Of a stretch of DNA of 64,000 bases, positions 51,232 to 59,867 are shown one piece after another. Numbering within the stretch: position 1 is the first letter of the stretch; each line of letters opens with the position of its first letter. The stretch lies in assembly GCF_009176305.1 (NCBI RefSeq), contig NZ_BLAJ01000001.1, positions 496,001 to 560,000 on the forward strand. The letters are read 5' to 3'. The DNA is from Martinezella dioscoreae (GTDB lineage Bacteria; Pseudomonadota; Alphaproteobacteria; Rhizobiales; Rhizobiaceae). The notes under the pieces were generated by a model that did not search any database, was not told where the DNA came from, and saw only the letters and a list, made by a program, of their open reading frames with translations. The position numbers were made by a program, and so were the translations under genes.

Positions 51232-52512
51232 TTGACAGCCGCCGGCACCCACCGAGCGATCCTTGCCGTCTGGCGGATCGAACAACCGCGGCTCATCACC
51301 AGCTTGGCGCGATTGTTGCGCGACGTGCCGCTGGCTGAGGATCTGACACAGGAAGCGCTTGTTGTCGCCTTGGAGCGATGGCCGGAAACGGGCATCCCCG
51401 AGCGCCCCGGCGCTTGGCTTATGACCACTGCCAGGCGTCGGGCGCTGGACCATTTGCGTCGCCGGCGAATGCTCGACCAGAAGCACGAGATGATCGTTCG
51501 AGAGATGGAGGAGGAAGAGCAGATCATGCCCGACCTAGACACCCCTCTCGATGACGACATCGGCGATGAAATGCTGCGCTTGATCTTCACTGCATGCCAT
51601 CCGCTGATCTCGCGCGAGGCGCGGGTGGCGCTTGCCTTGCGGATGATCTGCGGTCTGACGACCGAGGAAATCGCCAGGGCGTTTCTCGCGTCGGAGGCAA
51701 CGATCGCGCAGCGCATCGTCCGCGCCAAGAAGACATTGTCGGAATCGGGACTTTCCTATGAAACGCCACACGGCGAGGAGCTGTCGCAGCGTCTCGCCTC
51801 GGTGCTGGAGGTGGTTTATCTGATCTTCAACGAGGGATATACGGCCGCGCGCGGCGAGAATTGGATGCGGCTGCAATTGTGCAGCGAAGCGCTGCGGCTC
51901 GGGCGAATATTGACGTCCGTCGCGCCGCAGGAGCCGGAGGCACATGCGTTGCTGGCCCTGATGGAGCTGAATGCGTCCCGTTCGGCGGCCAGGACGGATG
52001 CCAACGGCAATCCGATTTTGCTGCTCGATCAAAATCGCGACCGCTGGGATCGGCTGCAGATCCAGCGAGGTCTGCAGGCCTTGCGACGGGTACAGGAACT
52101 TGGCGGCGCCGGCGGGGTTTATGCCTTGCAAGCCGCGATCGTCGCCTGTCACGCGAGAGCGAGGACAGCTGATGAAACCGACTGGAGGCGGATTGCCGAT
52201 CTCTATGCGAAACTTGCCGAGCTTGTTCCTTCCCCGATCGTCGAACTCAATCGCGCTGTCGCCGTGGGCATGGCCGAGGGTCCCGAGGTGGCGTTAGACA
52301 TCATCGACGGTCTCCGCGATGAACCTGCACTGAAGGACTATCATCTTTTGTCGAGCGTTCGCGGCGATCTTCTCCGCAAGCTTGGCCGATGCGATGAAGC
52401 GCGGCAAGCCTTTGAGGCGGCGGCCGCACTTGCTGAAAATCGGAGAGAGCGTGATTTCCTGATGCGCCGTGCTGCCGAAGCCGCCGACGCCGCCGACACA
52501 AGGAAGAATTGA
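51232..52512 (+). CDS. ECF42-group RNA polymerase sigma factor with C-terminal TPR-like extension
   Basis: 426 aa, more than twice a normal ECF factor. Sigma region 2 (about 15-80; ARLLRDVPLAEDLTQEALVV, AWLMTTARRRALDHLRRRR), region 4 (about 110-170; ALRMICGLTTEEIARAFLAS) and then a helical TPR-like C-terminus (about 190-420) with LIFNEGYTAARGENWMR and DLYAKLAELVPSPIVELNRA. The extension is needed for activity in studied ECF42 members and replaces an anti-sigma factor (family knowledge). TTG start at 51232. Paired with the DGPF gene. Confidence 0.9.
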   Translation: MTAAGTHRAILAVWRIEQPRLITSLARLLRDVPLAEDLTQEALVVALERWPETGIPERPGAWLMTTARRRALDHLRRRRMLDQKHEMIVREMEEEEQIMPDLDTPLDDDIGDEMLRLIFTACHPLISREARVALALRMICGLTTEEIARAFLASEATIAQRIVRAKKTLSESGLSYETPHGEELSQRLASVLEVVYLIFNEGYTAARGENWMRLQLCSEALRLGRILTSVAPQEPEAHALLALMELNASRSAARTDANGNPILLLDQNRDRWDRLQIQRGLQALRRVQELGGAGGVYALQAAIVACHARARTADETDWRRIADLYAKLAELVPSPIVELNRAVAVGMAEGPEVALDIIDGLRDEPALKDYHLLSSVRGDLLRKLGRCDEARQAFEAAAALAENRRERDFLMRRAAEAADAADTRKN

Positions 52513-52531
52513 CCCGCCGGAGAGGCGGGTC
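52511..52531. terminator. Hairpin terminator between sigma and MFS genes
   Basis: GACCCGCC / GGCGGGTC with a 5-base loop overlaps the stop codon of the ECF42 gene and sits before the convergent MFS gene end; a short T-containing tail (ATCTTGCTTTG) follows. Confidence 0.6.
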
Positions 52532-52544
52532 ATCTTGCTTTGAA

Positions 52545-53945
52545 CTATTCTGCAGCCTGATAATTCGTGGCCCTTGCCGCGGATGAGCGCGGGCCGACGG
52601 CGGCGAGCAGCGTGATGGCGGCAGCGAGGATCGTCACGAAACCGATGCCGGCAATATAGGGGTTCCAGCCGAAGCTCGGAGCCGCACTGAAGACGGCCGA
52701 TGCCGCCGCCAGAATGATGCCGCCGCCGATCTGGAAGGAGGCAAACAGCATGCCCGAAGCCAGGCCGGATTCATCGTCGCCGACGTCTGAGAGGGCTGCA
52801 ACCTGGATCGAAGGATAGGTCATGGCGTAGCCGACGCCGAGCAGGAGCTGCGAAATGGCGACGAGTACCATCGTATCGATATGCTCGGCCGACAGCACCC
52901 AGAAGAGATAGCTGATGGCCTGCAATCCCACGCCGAAGGTCATCAGCAAGGTCGTACCGCGGTTCTGGCCTATCGTTGCAAAGCGCGGTGCCAGGAACAT
53001 CACGCAAGTGCCGCCGATGGCGAAAGCGAAGCCGGTGGCGAAGGCCGACCAGCCGACGACGGTCTGGTAGTAGAGCGTCGCAATGAACTGGAAGCCGACA
53101 TAGGCTCCCTGGTACAGCGCGGCGACGGCATTGGCATGGCTGAGCTTGGTGCGACGGAACATGGCAAGCGGCACCATCGGATCATGATGGCGCGACTCTA
53201 CGACCAGGAACAGCAGGATCAGGATCAATGCGGCAAGGAGCGAGCCCCAGGTCGCGAAGGCCTGCCAGCCATCGGCGGCGGCATTGGTGACGCCGAAGAC
53301 GAAGAGCAGCAGGCCGGGGGTGATCGTCAGCGCACCGGCCCAGTCGAAGCGGGCGCGCGGGCCGCTGCGTTTGTGATCGGCTGGCAGGACGAGCGGAGCA
53401 ATGATTAGCGCCAGGATGGCGATGGGAGCCCCCATGACGAGGGTCGCGCGCCAGCTGATGAGGGTTGCCGCTCCACCCAGTACCATGCCGAGCACGAAGC
53501 CGGCAGCACCGGTGGAGGAGAAGACGCCGAGCGCCTTGGCACGGGCATTGCCGTCTCCGAAGACGGAGAGAAGAAGGGCCAGTGCTGCCGGTGCGGTGAA
53601 AGCGGCCGCAATGCCCTTGATTAGGCGAGCGGCAATGAGCGTCGGCGCGCTGTCGACGAAGCCGCCGGCAATGCTGGCGGCGGCGAAGATGCCGAGCGAC
53701 CACAGGAAGACGCGGCGGTGGCCGAAGAGATCGGCAACGCGGCCGCCGAGCAGCAGAAAGCCGCCGTATCCGAGCACATAGGCACTAACGGCCCATTGCA
53801 GCGAGGTCGCCTGCATGCCGAGCTCTTTCTGGATTGCGGGCAGGGCCACCCCAATGGTGGAGACGTCCATGGCGTCGAGGAAATTGGCGGCGCATAGCAG
53901 CAGCAACGCCAATCCCGCCCCGCTTCGGGTTTGGGAAGAAGTCAT
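52545..53945 (-). CDS. MFS transporter, DHA2 (EmrB/QacA) drug-efflux family
   Basis: 466 aa with 14 predicted helices. Family motifs: CAANFLDAMDVSTIGVALPAI (TM1 motif D), GGRVADLFGHRRVF (motif A, G-x-L-a-D-r-x-G-r) and GAAGFVLGMVLGGAATLISW (motif C, antiporter). It probably exports hydrophobic compounds with proton exchange. The divergent LysR gene 121 bases away is its likely regulator. Confidence 0.9.
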   Translation of the reverse strand: MTSSQTRSGAGLALLLLCAANFLDAMDVSTIGVALPAIQKELGMQATSLQWAVSAYVLGYGGFLLLGGRVADLFGHRRVFLWSLGIFAAASIAGGFVDSAPTLIAARLIKGIAAAFTAPAALALLLSVFGDGNARAKALGVFSSTGAAGFVLGMVLGGAATLISWRATLVMGAPIAILALIIAPLVLPADHKRSGPRARFDWAGALTITPGLLLFVFGVTNAAADGWQAFATWGSLLAALILILLFLVVESRHHDPMVPLAMFRRTKLSHANAVAALYQGAYVGFQFIATLYYQTVVGWSAFATGFAFAIGGTCVMFLAPRFATIGQNRGTTLLMTFGVGLQAISYLFWVLSAEHIDTMVLVAISQLLLGVGYAMTYPSIQVAALSDVGDDESGLASGMLFASFQIGGGIILAAASAVFSAAPSFGWNPYIAGIGFVTILAAAITLLAAVGPRSSAARATNYQAAE

Positions 53946-54066
53946 CGGGATCGTTCCTTTCTGTGCTGCCGCCTTTTTGGGAGGTTGAAAACGGCAGGGA
54001 ACGAGAAAATGTACATCTTCAAACCCTATTGCAAATTGATAGTAACCATGTCAGGTATTACTCATA

Positions 54067-55062
54067 ATGATGAATGATGCCACGCTTCGAAAGATCGATC
54101 TCAATCTGCTGCTCGCCTTCTCCGTGCTGATGCAGGAGCGGAACGTGAGCCGCGCGGCCGAGCGGCTGCTGCTCGGCCAGCCTGGTCTTTCCGCAGCCCT
54201 TCGCCGGCTGCGCGAGACGCTGGATGATGAATTGTTCGTGCGCGTCGGGCGCGGTTTGCAGCCGACGCCGCGGGCGCTGGCGATTGCGCCGGCGATCGAG
54301 GATGCGCTCTCCGGCATCGAACGCGCCATTCGTCCGCCGGCAGCCTTCGATCCCGAAAACTGGCATGGCGAGTTCCGCATCGGGCTTTGCGACAATCTCG
54401 AATCCTCCTTCTTCGGACCGCTGGTGGCGCGGTTGCGCCGGCTTGCGCCGAATGCGCGACTGACCAGCGTGGCGTTCGACCGGCGCGACGCTGTGCGCCT
54501 GCTGGACGAAGGCGCCTTTGACTTCAGCATCTCGGTGCATGACGAGCCGGCCTCCTGGCATGTACGCGCGCCGCTGTTCGAGCAGGCTTCGCTCTGCATC
54601 TATGATGGCCGGCATCTCAAATGCGCGACACCGCTGAGTCTGAAGCATTTCGCCAGCGCGCCGCACGTGACCGTTTCGCTGGAAGGTGCCACATCTACCG
54701 GCGTCGACGTCGCTCTCGCGCGCCTGGGCCATCGCCGGCAGGTTGTCGCGACGGTTCCCCGCTTTTCCGCACTGCCGTCGACGCTCCGGGCTATCCCAGC
54801 CATTGCGACGGTTCCAGAAGCCATTGCCCGCTGCATGGCACAATTGCACGACCTGACGATTTCAGAGCCGCCGTTCGAGCTGCCGGCCGATCCGGTGACG
54901 ATGCTCTATCGCCGCGTCGATCAGGCTGACAGCCGTTCGGTATGGTTCCGCCGCCTTTTTGTCGAGGTCGTCAAGGAAGCGCTCGAGGCCAGCGGGTGCC
55001 GCATGGGCGTCTCCACGGATGCCTGCTGCTACGATCCGCCTGAACTTGCCGAGGCGGTATGA
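54067..55062 (+). CDS. LysR-family transcriptional regulator
   Basis: 331 aa. The HTH (about 8-65: RKIDLNLLLAFSVLMQERNV, RAAERLLLGQPGLSAALRRL) resembles the NodD/SyrM-type subgroup by its RKIDLNLL start. The effector-binding domain follows from about 95. Divergent from the MFS gene, the standard layout for LysR control of an efflux pump. The inducer is unknown. A GNAT gene starts 19 bases after its stop. Confidence 0.9.
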   Translation: MMNDATLRKIDLNLLLAFSVLMQERNVSRAAERLLLGQPGLSAALRRLRETLDDELFVRVGRGLQPTPRALAIAPAIEDALSGIERAIRPPAAFDPENWHGEFRIGLCDNLESSFFGPLVARLRRLAPNARLTSVAFDRRDAVRLLDEGAFDFSISVHDEPASWHVRAPLFEQASLCIYDGRHLKCATPLSLKHFASAPHVTVSLEGATSTGVDVALARLGHRRQVVATVPRFSALPSTLRAIPAIATVPEAIARCMAQLHDLTISEPPFELPADPVTMLYRRVDQADSRSVWFRRLFVEVVKEALEASGCRMGVSTDACCYDPPELAEAV

Positions 55063-55081
55063 TGCTTCGAGGAGAGGGACG

Positions 55082-55600
55082 ATGATCCGGCATACGCCGC
55101 GCCTGTCCCTGCGCGTGCCGGAGGAGCGGGATCTCGACTTCGTCACGGCTTTGTTTGCGCGGCCGGAGCTGGTCGCCCATCGGCCCGATCCAACGCCGGA
55201 TTCGCCTGCGGAAAGTGCCCGGCGGCTCGCTCGGGATCAGGCGCACTGGCGCGTGAACGGCTTCGGGCGCTGGGCGATCGAAACGGAAGGGCGGCTGATC
55301 GGCTTTGGCGGCGTTACCGTCTCTACGGAATTCGAGGGGCTCAATCTCTCCTATCACCTGCACCCCGATTATTGGGGAAGCGGCTACGCAACGGAACTGG
55401 TGACGGAGGCATTGGCCTTCGCCGGACATGATCTGCGGGCGACACGCGTTATCGGGCTGGTTCGGCCCGTCAATGTTGCCTCTCGGCGCGTTCTGGAAAA
55501 ATGCGGCTTCGGTTTCGAGCGGGAGGTCATGCTGCATGGAGCGCCGACTCATCTCCTGTCCTTCAAGTTGCCGGTGGCGAGCGCCGGCGAACAGGACTAG
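55082..55600 (+). CDS. GNAT family N-acetyltransferase
   Basis: 172 aa. RimJ/RimL-like: TPRLSLRVPEERDLDFVTAL, then GRLIGFGGVTVSTEFEGLNL and YWGSGYATELVTEALAFAGH (CoA-binding Q/R-x-x-G-x-A) and ASRRVLEKCGFGFEREV. GAGGAGAG upstream marks the ATG at 55082. It closes the LysR gene unit and overlaps the convergent cupin gene by four bases. Substrate unknown. Confidence 0.86.
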   Translation: MIRHTPRLSLRVPEERDLDFVTALFARPELVAHRPDPTPDSPAESARRLARDQAHWRVNGFGRWAIETEGRLIGFGGVTVSTEFEGLNLSYHLHPDYWGSGYATELVTEALAFAGHDLRATRVIGLVRPVNVASRRVLEKCGFGFEREVMLHGAPTHLLSFKLPVASAGEQD

Positions 55601-56058
55601 CCGTCCGGATAGGGCATGCCATCCTTATGCACGAAACGGCCGTCCGTGCTGGAGCTCATCATGTCGACGTCCGAGCAGGTGATGAGATCGGTCGGTGAGC
55701 GCGTACCGACCTCGAGATAGATGGCCGTGCTATTCGATTTGTTGATCATATGATGGCCGTTGCCGGAGCCCTTCGGGAAGGCCGCGCAATCGCCGGCGCG
55801 CAGCACCGTCTCGCCATCATCCTCGATCAGCGTCAGCTCGCCTTCCAGCACATAGACGAATTCATCCTCCTCTGAATGCCAATGCCGCTGGCTCGACCAG
55901 TTGCCTGGCGGCAGCCGCATCAGGTTGACGCCGAAATCCCTGAGGCCGCCGGCATCGCCCAGTCGCTGCCTGACGCGCTCGGTGGAGTGATCATTGAAGG
56001 GAGCGGGATAGCGCGTGCCCTTGATTTCCGGCACGGCTGCAACATCGATCTTCGGCAT
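55597..56058 (-). CDS. Cupin domain protein
   Basis: 153 aa cupin. Motif 1 RHWHSEEDEFVYVLEGELTL and motif 2 AGDCAAFPKGSGNGHHMINK carry His/Glu metal ligands. The C-terminal tail VDMMSSSTDGRFVHKDGMPY is common in cupins annotated near sugar or transcription genes. AGGATCATC precedes the ATG at 56058. Function unknown. Confidence 0.86.
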   Translation of the reverse strand: MPKIDVAAVPEIKGTRYPAPFNDHSTERVRQRLGDAGGLRDFGVNLMRLPPGNWSSQRHWHSEEDEFVYVLEGELTLIEDDGETVLRAGDCAAFPKGSGNGHHMINKSNSTAIYLEVGTRSPTDLITCSDVDMMSSSTDGRFVHKDGMPYPDG

Positions 56059-56121
56059 GATGATCCTGCCTGCGATTTGCCAAGGGTGGACATGCTGTCT
56101 GTGCGGTTTCAAGTCTAACAA

Positions 56122-56434
56122 GACTCATCGCTGCCAGTCCAGCAATGCATCTCGGTAGAGCATGGCAAATCAGGCTTGGTTGCCTGTATTTGTCATCTGG
56201 TTGTTACCTGGTTGTCATCGTTCATACACATGTGCGTCGTTTGAGCAACACGCCGTATGTAGGTGCTGTCACATATGTGGGGAGCCTTCTTAAATCCTTG
56301 TAAAAGCAAAATAGTAAATGCAGCTTACTATATGGAAGCGAGGCCTTGTGCTTCGAGTTAGCCACTGAAACTTGATGTCGGACGGCCCCCCAGGTTCGTA
56401 TCTCGCGCAAGTTCGTTTGAAGAATGGAGTTACA
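56122..56434 (+). other. Porin upstream region with two CACA-type palindromes
   Basis: About 310 bases without a gene. CACATGTG (56227-56234) and CACATATGTG (56270-56279) are perfect palindromes 43 bases apart, followed by an A/T-rich stretch near 56300-56330 and the porin ribosome site. They could be operators of the porin gene; no regulator can be named. Confidence 0.4.
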
Positions 56435-57535
56435 ATGAACATCAAGAGCTTGCTTATCGGCTCGGCTGCGGCTCTCTGCGTCGTATCCGGCGCTCATGCG
56501 GCTGACGCTATCGTCGCCGCCGAACCGGAGCCGCTGGAATATGTGCGCATCTGTGACGCGTTCGGCGCCGGCTATTTCTTCATACCCGGCACGGAAACCT
56601 GCTTGCGCGTTGGCGGCAAGGTCCGCACCGAAGGCCAGTGGAAAGATCCTTACAATCGCGACAGCAACTTCGGCACCAAGTGGCATACCCGCGCCGAACT
56701 CAACCTCAATACCGCGACGGACACCGAATATGGTCCGCTGAAGACCGAAACCATCGTTCGCTGGGATTGGAACGACGGCGGCTCGACCTCCACCAACCTG
56801 CTGTGGGCCTACATCACCCTCGGCGGCTTCACCGTCGGTAAGACTGACTCGCAGTACAACCAGTTCGTCGGCTATGCTGGCGACGTGATCCAGGACGACG
56901 TCATCTATGACGGTCCGTATGAATTGAACCAGCTGACCTATAATTACGACAGCGGCACGGGCTTCACGGGCGTCATCTCGCTCGAAGACAGCAATTCCGG
57001 CACGACCACAAGCGCCTATGGCGGCAGCTGGCAGCTTTCGAAGGCTGATCACTACGCTCCGAACGTTGTCGCCGGTCTCGGCTACAAGGCTGGTATGTTC
57101 GGCTTCAAGGTCGTCGGCGGCTACGACTCGATCGTCGAGGAGGGCGCCATCAAGGCTCGTGTCGACGCCGACTTCGGTTTCCTCACGGCCTTCCTGATGG
57201 GCGGCTGGAACACCGATGGTGACAAGCTCAACCAGTATGCCGGCTCGAACCAGAACGTCTCGGCCTGCACGACCTCCGACGGCGTCGTTCACGGTGCAAA
57301 GTGCGGCTGGGGTGACTGGGCAGTCTGGGGCGGTGTCGGCGTTCCGATCAACGACAAGCTGAAGTGGAACGTTCAGCTCGCCTATACCGATTCCAAGATT
57401 TTCGAGGCAACGACCAACGTCAAGTTCAACCCGGTCAAGAACCTGCTGGTCGAGCCGGAGTTCACCTACGTTCACTATGATCTGCCGAGCGATGATACCT
57501 TCTCGGGTATCCTGCGCTTCGAGCGGACCTTCTGA
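56435..57535 (+). CDS. Outer-membrane porin (RopA/Omp2b-like)
   Basis: 366 aa. Signal peptide MNIKSLLIGSAAALCVVSGAHA. The mature N-terminus with PLEYVRICDAFGAGYFFIPG and CLRVGGKVRTEG is the hallmark of Rhizobiales porins (alpha-proteobacterial porin_2). It is a 16-stranded beta barrel ending in aromatic Phe (RFERTF), needed for BAM recognition. A pair of cysteines in QNVSACTTSDG and AKCGWGDW probably forms a loop disulfide. The start at 56435 has GGAG six bases upstream. It should be abundant. Confidence 0.93.
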   Translation: MNIKSLLIGSAAALCVVSGAHAADAIVAAEPEPLEYVRICDAFGAGYFFIPGTETCLRVGGKVRTEGQWKDPYNRDSNFGTKWHTRAELNLNTATDTEYGPLKTETIVRWDWNDGGSTSTNLLWAYITLGGFTVGKTDSQYNQFVGYAGDVIQDDVIYDGPYELNQLTYNYDSGTGFTGVISLEDSNSGTTTSAYGGSWQLSKADHYAPNVVAGLGYKAGMFGFKVVGGYDSIVEEGAIKARVDADFGFLTAFLMGGWNTDGDKLNQYAGSNQNVSACTTSDGVVHGAKCGWGDWAVWGGVGVPINDKLKWNVQLAYTDSKIFEATTNVKFNPVKNLLVEPEFTYVHYDLPSDDTFSGILRFERTF

Positions 57536-57835
57536 GGTCGGTCGACTTGGCTTGACCTTCATCCGAAATGGGGCCTGGTATTCGCATCAGGCCCTGCCTG
57601 CCTCATTCGAGGTGATTGGAAAACCTAGTTCGCCGACATGATGCCAATCGGCATGATGCAAGGCGAAGCGGCTTTCAGCTCGAGAGTATCCGAACCACGA
57701 GCTTGCCGAGCGATCGCTCACGATCGCGACCCATACAGCTGATAAAGGGAAGTCGGCTCACTGTCATAAATGTAAAGCTAATGAAGGGATATCTCATCCT
57801 TTCTAGCGCTATTTGGTGCCACCAAAGGAAGCCCC
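57536..57835 (+). other. Region downstream of the porin gene
   Basis: About 300 bases without a supported gene. GGGCCTG (57571-57577) pairs with CAGGCCC (57588-57594), which may end the porin mRNA although no T-run follows. The right half is presumably the promoter of the small exported protein. Confidence 0.4.
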
Positions 57836-58147
57836 ATGAAGACGATTATCATACTTGCGGCAATCGGACTGATGTCCACCAACGCTATGGCCATGTCGGC
57901 CTATAATTCCAAGTCGATGACCTGTGCAGCCGTGCATGAGAAGATGGCACAGGAAGGTTCGATCGTGCTGAGGTACCCGTCTCATCATCCGGGCCTGATG
58001 ATGTACAACCGCACCGTCTCGAACTCGATGGCATGCCTCGGCCAGGGCGCGATGAGCAGCGCCAGCGTTCCGACGAGCGACGATCCCAGCTGCAAGATCA
58101 AGACCTGCAGCTTTGCGACCGGCAAGGGGCCGAATAAGAATCATTGA
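57836..58147 (+). CDS. Small exported protein with four cysteines
   Basis: 103 aa. Signal peptide MKTIIILAAIGLMSTNAMA, and an 84-residue mature part with four cysteines (in MTCAAVHEK, MACLGQG, and SCKIKTCSF), Ser/Met-rich and ending in basic GKGPNKNH. Probably periplasmic with two disulfides. A strong terminator follows. No family was recognised; the first half (TCAAVHEKMAQEGSIVLRYP) looks like a compact fold seen in other rhizobial small secreted proteins, but this is impression only. Confidence 0.75.
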   Translation: MKTIIILAAIGLMSTNAMAMSAYNSKSMTCAAVHEKMAQEGSIVLRYPSHHPGLMMYNRTVSNSMACLGQGAMSSASVPTSDDPSCKIKTCSFATGKGPNKNH

Positions 58148-58187
58148 GGTGGTAGCATAAGGCGGACCAGCTCTTAAAGGCAGAATA

Positions 58188-58230
58188 TCGGCCTGGCAGG
58201 ATACCCTCCTGCCAGGCCGATTTGATGTTT
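58188..58230 (+). terminator. Strong intrinsic terminator after the small exported protein gene
   Basis: TCGGCCTGGCAGG / CCTGCCAGGCCGA, thirteen perfect pairs with a 7-base loop, then TTTGATGTTT. Confidence 0.8.
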
Positions 58231-58350
58231 CTCGGTGAGTCGTTCGCTCGATCGCTTCCTGAACACGCTTGCAAACAAGATCGTGATCACGAAAGTGGCG
58301 GCCGCCTTGATCTTTTGAATAGTGTCCTTCCTGAGCGATAGGTGACGTTT

Positions 58351-59620
58351 TGTACCGGAGACATGGGTAACACTTTTCGCTTTTGGCGGGAGATGTTGAT
58401 GCCGTGGAGAGAGACTTCGGTGATGGAGGAACGTCTACGATTTGCCGCCCGCCTGCCGGAGGGCGAAGGGATGAGCGATGTGTGCCGGGAGTTCGGCATC
58501 TCGCGCAAGACCGGCTACAAAATCTTCAATCGCTACAAGGACGACGGCCTGGAGGCGCTGACGGATCGGTCTCGACGGCCGGTGCGGTATGCCAACCAGT
58601 TGCCCGAGCCGGTGGAGGCAATGATCGTGCGGCTCAGACAAGAGAAGCCGCATTGGGGTGCCAGGAAGATCAGAGAACTGCTGGTCAGGAGGCTTGCCGG
58701 CGATGTGCGCGTGCCGTCGAAGAGCACGGTGCATGCCGTTCTTGACCGGCACGGGCTGGTCGCCCATGCCCGTAAGCGGCAACGCCATCGGGCCGAGGGA
58801 ACGGAATTGTCTCAGGCATTGCTGCCGAACGATCTGTGGTGCGCCGACTTCAAGGGCGAGTTCAAACTCGGCGATGGCCGATACTGTTACCCGCTGACGG
58901 TCACCGACCAGGCGTCACGCTACCTGCTTGCCTGTGAAGCCTTCGAATCGACAAAGGAGGTGGGGGTGTTCGAGGCGTTCCGCCGATTGTTTGCCGAACA
59001 TGGCCTGCCAAGCGCGATCCGCAGTGACAACGGCCCGCCGTTTTCCAGCCCCAACGGCCTCTACAATCTGTCGAAGCTGTCAGTCTGGTGGCTGCGGCTC
59101 GGCATCGCGCTCGAGCGCATCAGGCCGGGCCATCCGCAAGAGAATGGCCGGCATGAGCGCATGCATTTAACGCTGAAGAAAGAGGCGACTAGGCCACCTG
59201 GCAGAAATATCCTGCAGCACCAGGCCCGCTTCGACGCGTTCGTCAGCGAATTCAATACCGAGCGGCCGCATGAAGCCCTGGCGATGAAGGTGCCGGTCGA
59301 TCTCTACGCGCCATCGGCGCGCCGATATAACGGGCTGCCGGAGATCGATTATCCGTTCCACGACCGTGACGCACTGGTGACCCATTGCGGCCGCATCTGC
59401 ATCTACCGCAAGAAGATCAATATCTCGACCGTGCTGACCGGACAGAAACTGGGAATCAAGGAGGTCGACGACGGTATTTGGCTCGTCAGCTTCATGCACT
59501 ATGATCTGGGATATATCGACCTGGAGCAGAGGACTTTGCAAACCATCGACAACCCGTTCGGCACGAGGTTGTCACCCATGTGTTAGGTACGATCCGTTAC
59601 CTATGTCTCCGGGCTGGACA
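58351..59620 (+). mobile_element. IS481-family insertion sequence
   Basis: About 1.27 kb element with one transposase gene. Inverted repeats: CCGGAGACATGGGTAAC at 58355-58371 on the left and GTTACCTATGTCTCCGG at 59596-59612 on the right, matching at 16 of 17. With outer bases TGT on the left (58351) and ACA on the right (59618-59620) as assumed ends. No clear target duplication could be fixed. The right end lies nine bases from the 3' CCA of tRNA-Arg. The transposase is intact, so it may be active. Confidence 0.75.
58399..59586 (+). CDS. IS481-family transposase
   Basis: 395 aa from the ATG at 58399. N-terminal HTH (RFAARLPEGEGMSDVCREFG, SRKTGYKIFNRYKDDGLEAL) and a DDE integrase core: first Asp in DLWCADFKGEF, second Asp in AIRSDNGPPFSS and Glu in GHPQENGRHERMHLTLK. 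No frameshift or stop. An in-frame ATG at 58342 would extend into the inverted repeat and is unlikely. The C-terminal extension beyond the core (VTHCGRICIYRKKINISTVL) is normal for IS481. Confidence 0.9.
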   Translation: MPWRETSVMEERLRFAARLPEGEGMSDVCREFGISRKTGYKIFNRYKDDGLEALTDRSRRPVRYANQLPEPVEAMIVRLRQEKPHWGARKIRELLVRRLAGDVRVPSKSTVHAVLDRHGLVAHARKRQRHRAEGTELSQALLPNDLWCADFKGEFKLGDGRYCYPLTVTDQASRYLLACEAFESTKEVGVFEAFRRLFAEHGLPSAIRSDNGPPFSSPNGLYNLSKLSVWWLRLGIALERIRPGHPQENGRHERMHLTLKKEATRPPGRNILQHQARFDAFVSEFNTERPHEALAMKVPVDLYAPSARRYNGLPEIDYPFHDRDALVTHCGRICIYRKKINISTVLTGQKLGIKEVDDGIWLVSFMHYDLGYIDLEQRTLQTIDNPFGTRLSPMC

Positions 59621-59629
59621 TAGAGGAAG

Positions 59630-59706
59630 TGGCGCACCCGACAGGATTCGAACCTGTGACCTTTGGAATCGGAATCCAACACTCTATCCAGCTGAGCTAC
59701 GGGTGC
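59630..59706 (-). tRNA. tRNA-Arg (anticodon CCG)
   Basis: The minus strand reads as a full cloverleaf: acceptor GCACCCG/CGGGTGC, D-arm AGCTCAGCTGGATAGAGT, anticodon stem TTGGA/TCCAA with loop TTCCGAT (anticodon CCG, reads CGG), T-arm ACAGGTTCGAATCCTGT, discriminator G and encoded CCA. Its 3' end faces the IS481 element. Confidence 0.95.
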
Positions 59707-59867
59707 ATGCCGTGGCGGTTTGAATCGCCTGTCCGATGGCTGGTTCTTAGCCTAGGAAGCGCTTGGCTTCAATCGGGAAAATTCAGGAAAGCGTGAGATC
59801 GGACGTTTTGGTGAGATGAGGCCGCGGGCTTTGGGCGCGCGGCCTTGCTGTCATGGGCGGTCTCGGA

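Noticed and set aside
58342..58398. Earlier in-frame start for the IS481 transposase
   Set aside because: It would place coding sequence across the left inverted repeat; the ATG at 58399 is more consistent with the family.
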